Positions 26,075 to 35,977 of a stretch of DNA of 64,000 nucleotides are shown here, one piece after another. The notes under the pieces are model-generated. The model was not told the origin of the DNA. It worked only from the letters and a program-made list of their open reading frames with translations, and searched no databases. Origin of the DNA: Malania oleifera (lineage: Eukaryota; Streptophyta; Magnoliopsida; Santalales; Ximeniaceae); assembly GCF_029873635.1 (NCBI RefSeq), contig NC_080422.1, forward strand, positions 5,498,001 to 5,562,000, given 5' to 3'. The number at the start of each line of letters is the position of its first letter. Within the stretch, counting starts at the first letter, position 1. Both the position numbers and the translations under genes were made by a program.

Positions 26075-27005
26075 TGTAACGCCCCAAAATCTTACTTAAC
26101 ATAATAACAATAATACATTTATTCACATATAATAAAACAATATCTCTGATACCACAATTGTGACAACCCGAACCCAAAAGGGGGTCTTGGGTACATTCTT
26201 TTCATAACATAATTTAAATGCATACAACAGAAGCAAAAAGACCATCCATTCCATACGTACCAAAGTACTACCTCACAACCATTACATCTACCATACCCAA
26301 AATTCATATTACAACTCAGAAAACCCAAAACATCTAATATGAACAGACTAGTGTCCCACCAACACTCACCCTCAATGAGATCGTCCAAGTCCCACTCTCG
26401 AGCTCCTAGGCTCGATTTCCTGTAGGCCCTGAAAAGTTGATATATTTATTGGGGCGAGACACTTCTCAGTAACACGGAATATATTATTAGCAGTGTGTGA
26501 CTAACATGAGTTTCAGTGAAATCAAACACATTCATTAATTTACTTTATCTAACCAACATGACATTTTTCAAATATAACTTACACCTATACAGTTAAAAAT
26601 ACATATTTTCCTTCACGATATAGTTCGATTCAGTAAATAACACCATTTACATAAATTCACATATATACGTAGAAGAACCACCCTTTTGGACTAACAACAT
26701 CATCATGTATAACCCCCATGATTGGGTTGTGCGCTCCGAAGATTGGACTTAGCCTTGACTAACCTACCACCAAGTTAAGTCAAAATACCTTGTTTGTAAG
26801 TTCGATTTGCCTACTGCAACCGGCTCCGGACGCCAGGAGGCTACACAACCCTTCCGTGGCCAAATTGACTTTCCATTACCAACACTCTCGGAACAGTGTG
26901 GCTATACTAACTCATTTACTAGTTACGATACTGTGCTCTCATTACATTTGGTCATCAGGGTTCTTAAACCATATAATCCAATTTAAGTAATAAAAACATT
27001 ATCAT

Positions 27006-28637
27006 TGTAGTGACCTGAAGAATAATAGTATTTAAATAATAATGAGGGAGAGAAATGGAAACAGAAACAGAAGAAGGCAGTAGGCTTTGTCGACGAACGC
27101 TTTGCGTTTGTCGACGACATTGCATTTTGGGAGATAATAATTTCAAGAAATTTCCAAGCTTCATTGACGAATACAGAGATTCGTCGACGAAGGTCTTCAG
27201 GATATTGTCGACGAGGTCCCATGAAGTTGGTAAAATGAAATTGGATTTCATCCCAAATTCAATGTAAGACCTTTTAGTCCATTTTTGATCTTATAATAGT
27301 TAAAGGAAATGATGTAGGCGAAGAAATACTGATATTTTGTTCTAACAAATGTTGTTTTCAGGGTGCTGTGTAGGAAGCCTTGCGGGTGTTAGGCCAGTAT
27401 ACCATAGAGGGCTTTCTAGTAGTTAGGTAAGGGAAATATGCTATGCTAGGTAATTTTAAAATATTATACAGTTTATTAAATATGAATATTATGTATTAAA
27501 GTATGGTGTGACTTGAGAATATAAGTATAGTATGGAGATATGTTTTACGAATTTCAGTACCTTGATTATACGAATTCTCTCAATACCATGATTATACGAA
27601 TTTTAGTACTATGATTATGTAATTTTCAGTGTTATGATTATACAGTTCTCAGTACTATGACATATGGAATACAGGTACAGTTTATTCAGTATCATGGTTA
27701 TCACGGTTATTTCAGAATCATGGTAAATCAGATAGTTGTATATAGAAATATATTACATAATATCAGACCCTGTTGGACCATACAGCAGAACACGGTACCG
27801 TTGCTATAGATATTTATGTTATGAGTGCAACCACCTATTTAGATAATACGTGGTAGTAGGTTGATCACCTAGGCCCTTGACGTGGACAAGCTTCCCATCA
27901 GATATGGGTTAAGGTGGGTAGATCAAACCGATGGAGTATAGTGATTTACCCTGGTCAGCCAGCCAGTGTAGATCTCACCTACGGGCCGCATAACCCTGTC
28001 ATGAGGGGTTAAATCATGACACACAGTTATCCACAGGGAAAGTTTTCAGTTATTATTACGTATGTCTAGATTTACAGAAACAGGGAACATACTTATGTAC
28101 ACTAGAAGTATTTTGAATAGTAAACTGCAATACTGCTATGTTAAGTAACATGGAAAGGGTGGTGTATTTTATTACTTGTACTGTACTTACATATCCAATT
28201 ATACATGATTATATGAAAACATATTTTCATTATATTGTAACTCATTTGCCACACACTAGTAATAGCATATTTCGTTTTACTGAGCGTTGGCTCATCCCAG
28301 TGTTGAATCATTTTTCAGGTGATCCAGGTAGGCGAGCAGACCAGGCTCGCAGATAGAGGGGGCATAGTACTGCCCTGTTAGCAGATAGTGAGTATGTTTG
28401 TGGAGGATTTTTGTATATCCCAGCATAGTTTGGGATATTTTGGGAATAGTGATATGTGTATATTTGGAAAACATGTTAGCACTCTGGTATTGTATTGTAT
28501 ATAATTACCTATGGTTATGTTTATTTGATTTCTACTTCTCGCTGCTTAGGTGAATGGTTGGATTTAATCTAGTATGGTATCAGAGTATGTTAAATGTCAT
28601 AGTATAAAAAAAAAAGGAAATTAAGCAGGTCGTTACA
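27006..28637 (+). mobile_element. gypsy-type solo LTR with TSD ATCAT
   Basis: 1632 bp, starting TGTAGTGACCTG and ending CAGGTCGTTACA, so the outer 12 bases are near-perfect inverted repeats. Target duplication ATCAT is exact (27001-27005 and 28638-28642). Near the left end is an imperfect hairpin (27089-27115, arms centred on GTCGAC). Near 28573-28583 it contains the PBS-like string TGGTATCAGAG. The plus-strand motif ACTGAGCGTTGGCTCATCCC (28279-28298) marks the usual R/U5 region. Confidence 0.88.
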
Positions 28638-28689
28638 ATCATGATCTCATTTTCTCAACATACATCTCACATCAGTATTTCCAACCATT

Positions 28690-28800
28690 CACAACCCGAT
28701 ATAAAACCGTCATTTCACAACTCGATACAAAATCATCATTTCACATTTCACAACTCGGTATAAAATCTTCATTTCACAACTCGGTATAAAACCGTCATTT
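28690..28800. repeat. 26-bp tandem repeat, four copies
   Basis: Units CACAAC(C/T)CG(A/G)TA... of 26 bp occupy 28690-28715, 28716-28741, 28749-28774 and 28775-28800, with a 7-bp partial unit (28742-28748) in the middle. They lie in the body of the gypsy LTR that spans 26075-29822. Confidence 0.85.
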
Positions 28801-28909
28801 CACAATTCCACCGCATTCCCAATATTCCCATAAATCAGTATAAAACCACATTCTCACTATATAATACCATAAAAATCCTCAAATTCAATTATGCACTAAA
28901 ATAAATCAT

Positions 28910-29708
28910 TCTCACACGATTTGAACGTTAATTCGTAATCTGAGGGTTGGTTGATATCTTTGTTTGAGCATTTAGATTGAGTACATCTTGAAATACAGAG
29001 ATCATATTAGCTTGCACTCTTACACACTGATTACATTGATAGCAAATACTAATTTGAGAGTTGACATATATTAAACCACATTGAGCTTACTCATTATATC
29101 TTATTGGTGGTGTATGTGATTGCAAGTAACTGGGTACACATTTACTTTACTTGAAAGCATAATCATTGTATCAATTTCATTGATTATGAACATATTGTTG
29201 TATTTCCAGGCACGAGCTTGAAGAGGGAGACTAGTCCTGTGAAATAGTCCCAAATTGACTTAAACCTGGTTAGGAAAGCTAGGTGCACCATCCTATTAAG
29301 GTGTAGGTTGAGGTCAGCCCTGCTAATTGACTTGGTTGTAAGGTTAAGGTCAGCCCTGTGCCAATTGACCTGATTGTATTCGGTGCCGCTCCACGCGTTA
29401 AGTGAGCCATTAGTGGAATCCTCGGGCTTGCGAGCTAGAGGCGGGGACGTAGGCACAGTTGGCTGAACCCTAATAACATATCGTGTGCCTTGTTTATATT
29501 TTTGCACTTTATATTTACTGCACATGTATGTTATGGTGTGAATGATGCGCTTGATTTAAAATTCTGCACATTATATTATTGGCGCATTTAGAATTGCATA
29601 GAAAGACCTTAGGTTGTATTATATGGGTATTTCATTTAACCTAAGAGATAAATTTTAAAATTCCAATTCACCCCCCCCCCCTCTTGGGAATACACCAATT
29701 CTAACAAA
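28910..29708 (+). mobile_element. 5'-truncated SIRE-like copia LTR fragment
   Basis: The right part of a SIRE/Maximus-type LTR in plus orientation. It includes an AGGCGGGGACGTAGGCACAG stretch at about 29439-29458 and ends with an 11-base C run (29671-29681), then CTCTTGGGAATACACC and TTCTAACA at 29708. The end closely parallels the end of the SIRE-like solo LTR at 24191. The left boundary is approximate and no start TG with matching target duplication could be fixed. Confidence 0.6.
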
Positions 29709-29822
29709 ACCGTCAACGGTTTGGTCTCAAACCAAACCTTTCTCGACTAAAACTGTCGACAGTTTTCCTGAGTCTTACGAAATCGTCAACGATTTGGTGC
29801 TATACCAAATCGGGTTCTTACA

Positions 29823-30035
29823 CACAAAGTGGGTGAATAGATGCTAAAAAGGAAGTGAAAGCACAAGAATAACAAGAATAAGAAAAATTTGGTAACTGAG
29901 TGGACTTACGAGTACGCTTGGAATAACGAGACTGATGAGAATCCACAACCACAAGAGATTCTTGGGGGACCGCAAGAGGGGCATCATCATCACCACCATT
30001 TGCATCCTCATTACCACCACCATCTCCACCTTTTT
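29823..30035 (-). pseudogene. copia element 1, integrase-RT linker
   Basis: Minus strand encodes an Asp/Gly-rich linker (DDKKGGDGGGNEDANGGDDD-like). It then reads SRYSKRTRKSTQLPNF and SFLASIHPLC, the usual stretch between integrase and RT in copia polyproteins. It is cut at its left by the insertion at 26075-29822 and at its right by the solo LTR at 30036-32237. Confidence 0.85.
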
Positions 30036-30073
30036 TGTCACGCCTTGAAAATTCTGCTATATTTTTTTTCCAC

Positions 30074-30143
<70 letters not shown>

Positions 30144-32237
30144 CATAAAATATAAACTAAATCAACCCAGACCCTAAAGGAAACTGGGGATATACCTAAC
30201 CATACATACACAACAACTATGCAGCGGAAACCATGATTTATTCAACCTTATATACAATACCAGAGTTTTACTGTAACTGAAATACACATATACATCCCAA
30301 AAAGAACCATAAATATCCTAGAGTCATACCCCCAAAAATCCATCCTGATTTCAACTCAACTACTTACCCTTCAGCAAGGGTAGCACTATCAGCCTCTTCT
30401 ATCTCAGAGCTCGGTCCGCTCATCTATCTGGGTTTTTAGTAATATTTGTATTTGTAGGGTGAGAGACCTCTCAATAAGGGAGATAAACTAATATCAGTGT
30501 ATGCCAACATGTGTATTATTGTGTTGTAAACATATATTGTTCATGATAAACTATATCTGATAAGTAAGGAAAATATGTACATAGTTTAACTACATTTGAC
30601 AAATCAGGTAAAACTGTTTTGTATAAATCTGAATAAATCATAATCAACATAACATACTGTATCATACTAAATTTCTGTATACATATAAATCATATGCTAT
30701 ATCTGTATATTACTGAAATTATACCCTAGATGGAAGGCTAAGTCGTGAATTAACCCCACATGATCGGATTGTGCGTCCAGAGGGCTGGACTTAACCATGG
30801 TTGGCCTACCAGGCTAAGTCAAACATGACATAATTATGCACGACTGCCCACCCAACCTAGTCTGCCCATCCTACTCTCCGTAACACTTCTTGGGTCAGCA
30901 CACAGTTGGTATCCTGCTCTCCGCAACACTTCGGGGCTAATCGACCTCCGACCCAACACTTTTTGAATAGTGTGGTTGCACTGTCGGCTAACACCAACCT
31001 GGTCCGCCCATCCTACTCTCTGTAACACTTCTCGGGTCGGCACACATGAGCTACACTGTCTGATCTGGCTAACTAGCTACGGTACCGTGCTCTTAACATA
31101 CTTAGTCCATCAGGGTTCTACTACAATATAGTATATTTCATTAATAACTGTAATAATACTATTTCATGATTTTGTGTAAAATCTATCATAATAATAATAT
31201 TTCTAAATATCTGGTATAAATATATCTAGTCACGGCATCTACGCCGTCTGATTATCATAATATACTGAAAATAGAATTTCTGCATTGTTTATAATTTTTC
31301 TAAATCAAATCATGCTTGTTCTGTGAAAATATAAAATATTTTGACATACCATTATTTATAGTAAATTTATACTCATGCCATACACAAATGAGTACTACTC
31401 TATAATAAATTATCTGGCTTAGGAAAACATATTTTGCTGACAAAATAATATTAAATATGCTTTCAAAGTTTCCTCAGTTCAACATCAGTATTCCCAAAAA
31501 CTATACTAATTCATATATATACCTTTCTTAATCAAATTTTGTATATTCAATGATTAATTTACTGAAAATAACTAACTTAATCTATCCCCATACCTATTTC
31601 CTGAGAGGCCTGCTAAAACCCTAAACCATGCACGCGGTGTGCAGAACTCCAAACCCTGAAATCGCATTATCCCCAGTCCAATCAACTTAACCCCAATATA
31701 TTTATAATCTAACACATTTCCTAGGTCTACATATTCCAAATAATCATTTAAACCCTAAAATAACTCACTTACCCTGATTTTGGAGTGGTGCTCAAGGACT
31801 CAAAATCAACAATCCACTCTGATTAACTTGCAGAAAATCACCCTAGATCATCGTGGTGGTTCCTAATCATTGAAATGGGGTAAAATCGGGCCAAAAATGA
31901 AGAGAGAAGGTGGAGAAGGCGAAAGTTAGAGAAAGTGAAAAGAATATGAAATTCTCGCTGAAAAATCCGATTTAAGCATATATATAGACTGTTGGCCACG
32001 TGTCGTCAATGAATCAAATAAGGGTGTTCGTCGATGAAGACAATGGGTTTGTCAACAAACGCTTAATGGTATGAAATTCCCCCTTTCGAGATCTTCTCGT
32101 CGACAAGCGTAGGGCTCTCGTCGAAGAGTCCCTGCTGATCCCCCTTTTAAAATTTCTTTTCCCTTTTTTTTTCTTTCTCTTTCTTTTCTTTTCTTTTCCT
32201 TTATTTTCTTATAAATTAAAATTTTCGGGTCTCTACA
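30036..32237 (-). mobile_element. gypsy-type solo LTR with TSD TTTTT
   Basis: 2202 bp. On plus it begins TGTCACGCC and ends GTCTCTACA, flanked by TTTTT (30031-30035 and 32238-32242). It has no coding domain. On the minus strand it carries the TTATTGAGAGGTCTCTCACCC motif common to the gypsy LTRs here. A long (TAA)n microsatellite is near its left end, and GTCGAC-type motifs are near 32028-32130. The TTTTT duplication is low-complexity, but the copia reading resumes cleanly on both sides. Confidence 0.82.
30074..30141. repeat. (TAA)n microsatellite
   Basis: About 22 uninterrupted TAA units inside the gypsy solo LTR at 30036-32237. Confidence 0.95.
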
Positions 32238-32242
32238 TTTTT

Positions 32243-32326
32243 CATCATCAGAGAAAGGGTCAATACGAATAAGATATGATTGTGTCATATAAGGAGAGCT
32301 AGTAGGAACGGTAAAGAAAGGAATGT
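32243..32326 (-). pseudogene. copia element 1, integrase C-terminal piece
   Basis: Minus strand reads PFFTVPTSSPYMTQSYLIR, the downstream half of a segment whose upstream half (SRQVVFLEHI-like) lies at 41243-41275. The gypsy element at 32327-41237 sits exactly between them. Confidence 0.85.
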
Positions 32327-32676
32327 TGTAAGAACCTGAATTAGGATATATGGATTTAATATTTGAAAAGGGGTAAAGTGGTAATTTGGGCAAGCTTCGT
32401 CGACGAAGCCAGAGTTCGTCGACGAAGTCCTTTCTGTTCTCGGTGATGAAATTCAGTGTCTCGTCGACGAGGAGATCCCGAGGGATTTTGGGAAAAATCT
32501 AGAACCTCAGCTCATTGTTGAGGCCACCGTCTCCTTGACGAAGGTAATGGCAGACTCGTCGATGAGGATGCCAATTTGTCGATGAATTCACCCGAGTCAA
32601 AGGGCTATAAATATCCGAAAGGGTTGCTTCCAAGCTAAGTTAGCTTAATATATTCACTCTCTCTCTATAGAACTCA

Positions 32677-32728
<52 letters not shown>

Positions 32729-34407
32729 GATTTCTTCACCGTTCGTCGCCTGATTCATGAATTGGACGTTATTGTGAGGATCAGGGAAGAATTCTTTATG
32801 TTTCCAGCGGATTGGAATCTCGTTTCGAGCTGTTTCAAGTTTCAGACCAAAATCAAGGTAAGGATCGATTTTCGTTTCTATTTCGGAATATGTATAGTAG
32901 TACGAATTGTAAGCATATATTGTACTGTGGTTTGTAGGTTTTGGAGTCTTGGTTCGTAGTTTTGGGGACTGTCGAGTTTGTAGTTGGAATTCGGGTTAAG
33001 GTAAGGGGATTCAGTTTATATCAGTCTATTTTCGAAATCGGGATCGGTAAGCTTATAGGCTACGATCGTATGTATGTTTTGGTAACTTATTTGGGAAAAT
33101 CTATCGGGTAAAATACGGGATTTTCGGGTTACAATTTTTGGGAAAATTTGAGGATTTCGAGTATCATCTCTGCTTTGTTTGGAAAACCGTTTGTTCTGTT
33201 TAAACTGTATTATTGAGATGACTGTTATTCATATTTGTATAAACTGTATACTTGAATTGGAAAACCATATGATTTGTCGTAAACCAAATAAGTGTGGTAT
33301 GTATGGTCGTATGTAATTGTTTCAGGTATTTTGTAAAACAGCTATGTGGCAGCTAATTATCGTACGCTGATGAGTATAGGAACGTGAGTACCAAAATGAT
33401 TCCAGGTTTTGTGAAATTGACTAGTAACGGCTAATTACCGTACGCCAAACAGCTATGTGACAGCTAATTACCGTACGCTGCGTCATGTATTAGTGTGAAA
33501 ATCGTGGGTGAGAGTGTCTGGCTCTATATCCGAGGGTGTGAAATATCACTACGTATCTCGGCTGGTCACCGAGGGGTGTGAGCTACACTTTATTGGCAAT
33601 GTAATCACTATGAAGTTTTGGGTTCATGGAGTAGTTGTGTATAAGCAATGTAATCGCTATGAAGCTTCGGGTTCATGAAGTAGTTGCGTACTAGTGTAAG
33701 CTACATCGTATTGGCAATGTAATCGTTGTGAAGCTTCAGGTTTCATAGCGTAGTTTTGTATTAGTGTGACGACACTGACCGTATGTTTTGGGTATCGTAT
33801 GTGCTAGAATGAATTTGTGAAAATACTGAAACTGTATGGAATTGAATGGAACTGTATGGAAATGTTTTCAAACTGTATCATATTGTATAATGTTATGTTT
33901 TACGTAAAATAACACTGGTATGCCACACACTGATATAACCTGCTTTCTTCCTTACTGAGAGGTATCTCACCCCAAATATACGTACAATGTTTTCAGGTCC
34001 ATCAGGTAGCCGTAATTAGCATCCTCGCAATCGGAAGCGGGGGTGTCATTAGCTGCTATTAGTACCTGATTTGGTATGAGTTTTTGTAACCAGGTTGTCA
34101 TGATGGTTTTTGTAGACACCTAGTGTATGTACGATATTTATGGAATTGTATATCTTAGTATTGTATGGGTTCATGTATCCTAGCTTTGTACAGACTCTGG
34201 TATGGTATGTTATATAGATAGATGAAACATTTTTCGTTGCGTAACTGATGAGTATGGATTTATATGTGTATATGTATAGGGCATCTGTGTACCCCACGGG
34301 GTCGGACCCTCTTATCGTATTGTATCATGCATGTTTGAATTAATACAAAAACAAGTTAGGTTACTATATTCACACCCGAGACCCATCTACGAGTTCGGGG
34401 TGTGATA
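32327..34407 (+). repeat. gypsy element 1, 5' LTR
   Basis: 2081 bp, starting TGTAAGAACCTG and ending GTGTGATA (the usual CA has become TA). It contains GTCGAC-centred palindromes at 32395-32408, 32415-32426 and 32460-32471 and a (TC)n microsatellite at about 32676-32726. Short internal repeats include GCTAATTACCGTACGC-like units (about 33352-33480) and GCAATGTAATCGCTATGAAG-like units (about 33595-33750). The TTACTGAGAGGTATCTCACC motif is at about 33952-33971. Confidence 0.93.
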
Positions 34408-34410
34408 GCT

Positions 34411-34422
34411 TGGTATCAGAGC
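34411..34422 (+). other. gypsy element 1 primer-binding site
   Basis: TGGTATCAGAGC, complementary to the 3' end of initiator tRNA-Met, three bases after the 5' LTR. It primes minus-strand synthesis in this class. Confidence 0.92.
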
Positions 34423-34732
34423 TAACCAGGTTGCTAGGTCTTGTAAACTTGGTTAGGAGTAGCTATGTGTACATACTAGAGTTTAGGATGTTGAAATGGG
34501 TAGAGTAGGTCGAGGGTTGTTTTTTCGCTAGACAGAGATTCGTTGGCGGTGTTCCTTGTTTTTCTTAGAATGACGATTTTAGTAAAATCAAGGCAAACCA
34601 TTGATGACTTTCGTGTCGGTGTGATAGGACAAACTTAGGCCTGTGAGAGGGTAGTTAACATGATTGTGTGTCAATTATTGTGTTAACTGTATGTGATATG
34701 GGAGTCCTAACCGATTCCTATTCTATTTTAGA

Positions 34733-35977
34733 ATGGAGCTCAATGATAATAACTTGGAGAGTGGCTCCGAGGAGACGGCAAGTGATGAGTCTCCTTTTGT
34801 GTCTCATGGTTTGGCAAGACAGGTGATCTGAGAGATTGGGCGGAGTGTTTGGAGATGCGAATGCTTTCCTACTGATGCGGGGTGTACCATCGAGAGGTTC
34901 ACACGCATGCACCCTCCGACATTTATAGGAGGACCTAATCCAATAGTGGCGGAGGACTGGGTCGAGAAGACCGAGAGGATTTTGGAAGTCCTCAACTACA
35001 CTGAGAAGCAGAAGGTCATGTACGCTACCTTTCAGCTAACTGGGGAGGCAGGGAGTTGGTGGACTGCGGTGAGTCTGCTCAAGAGGCAGAGATCTGGTCC
35101 ATCTGGTATGACGTGGGGCCGCTTCAAAGGGGTAATTTTTGAAAGATACTTCTCGGTCTCCACTCGAGATGCGAAGGCCAATGAGTTCTCGAGCCTAACG
35201 CAGGGAACTCTGACGGTGCTGAGGTATGCTGCCATATTTATCGAGTTATCTCGGTTTGCGCCATACTTGGTTTCGAATGAGCACGAGAAGGCTCGGAGGT
35301 TTGAGAGGGGTTTGAGGAAAGACATCTGCTGTCTTGTGGGGATGTTGCAGTTCCATGAGTTCTCTGTCATTATGGATAAAGCCACCATAGTTGAGACCGA
35401 CCTTCGGGGAGATGAGGTATTGCAGGATCAGGGGAAGAGGCTGGTATCTTCTGGTCCTCAGAGTGGTCCTTGGCAGGGACAGTGGAAGAAGAAGAAGAAC
35501 TACAGTTCCAGTTATCGACAAAACACCGAGCGGCAAAGTTATCAGGGGGATCCATCCCCCGCACCATGCGCTAAGTGTCGTAAAAGGCACAATGGAAAAT
35601 GTCAGCCGTTTTGGGATAACTGCTACAACTGTGGCAAGCCAGGCCATATATCACGGAGCTGTCAAGCACTGAGAAGAGATACGCCTGCGCAGAGCCAGAA
35701 CCGTGGGAGTAACCAGATGCCTCGGGGGAACTACCAGGCAAACACGGCTCTGGCGAGAGTATATTCACCGACTCCAGTAGATGCGGAGCACGCTGGTAAC
35801 ATGGTGACAGGTACCATGTTATTGCTTTCGAATAGAGCTATTTTTTTATTTGATTCAGGGGCAACTCATTCGTTCATATCTTCTAGTTTTATGAAGTTGT
35901 GTGGAGCTGAAACCTGTGTGATGAATGAGATGTTGTCGGTGACTACACCGACTGGGAGAGTAACGATCTATAGTTAG
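34733..35977 (+). pseudogene. gypsy element 1 gag and protease
   Basis: The ATG at 34733 opens a frame broken by one stop (TGA at 34829-34831, probably a decayed CGA). It then runs open to the TAG at 35975-35977. It encodes the retrotransposon gag domain (W...WW-containing stretch at about 34940-35300). A CCHC zinc knuckle follows, with CYNCGKPGHISRSC at about 35623-35664, and then the aspartic protease motif FDSGATHSFIS at about 35850-35882. The protease catalytic DSG is intact. The next stop cuts it from pol. No other frame change is seen in this part. Confidence 0.9.

Larger units (their letters stand above)
26075..29822 (-). mobile_element. gypsy-type solo LTR, itself carrying two nested LTRs
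   Basis: Ends are TGTAACGCCCC (plus, left) and GGTTCTTACA (right), with a perfect target duplication CACAA (26070-26074 and 29823-29827). Read on the minus strand, it has the TTACTGAGAAGTGTCTCGCCC motif also seen in the other gypsy LTRs here. A complete solo LTR (27006-28637) and a SIRE-like LTR fragment (about 28910-29708) lie within it. The leftover is about 1.3 kb, a plausible LTR length. No coding domain is present. Confidence 0.8.

Noticed and set aside
29818-30075. Gly/Asp-rich frame as a small host protein
   Set aside because: It is the low-complexity linker of copia element 1, continuous with the RT start across the nested insertion, and it runs into a solo LTR.
30834-31043. Minus-strand open frame in the solo LTR
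   Set aside because: It is made of short internal LTR repeats (ACTCTCYGTAACACTTC-type) and has no protein similarity.
34411-34422. PBS sites as tRNA gene fragments
   Set aside because: Only 12 bases match and they directly follow LTR ends, as primer-binding sites do.
34907-35977. 356-codon open frame as a host gene
   Set aside because: It encodes gypsy gag, a zinc knuckle and the retroviral-type protease site, is flanked by LTRs, and continues an earlier frame from 34733.
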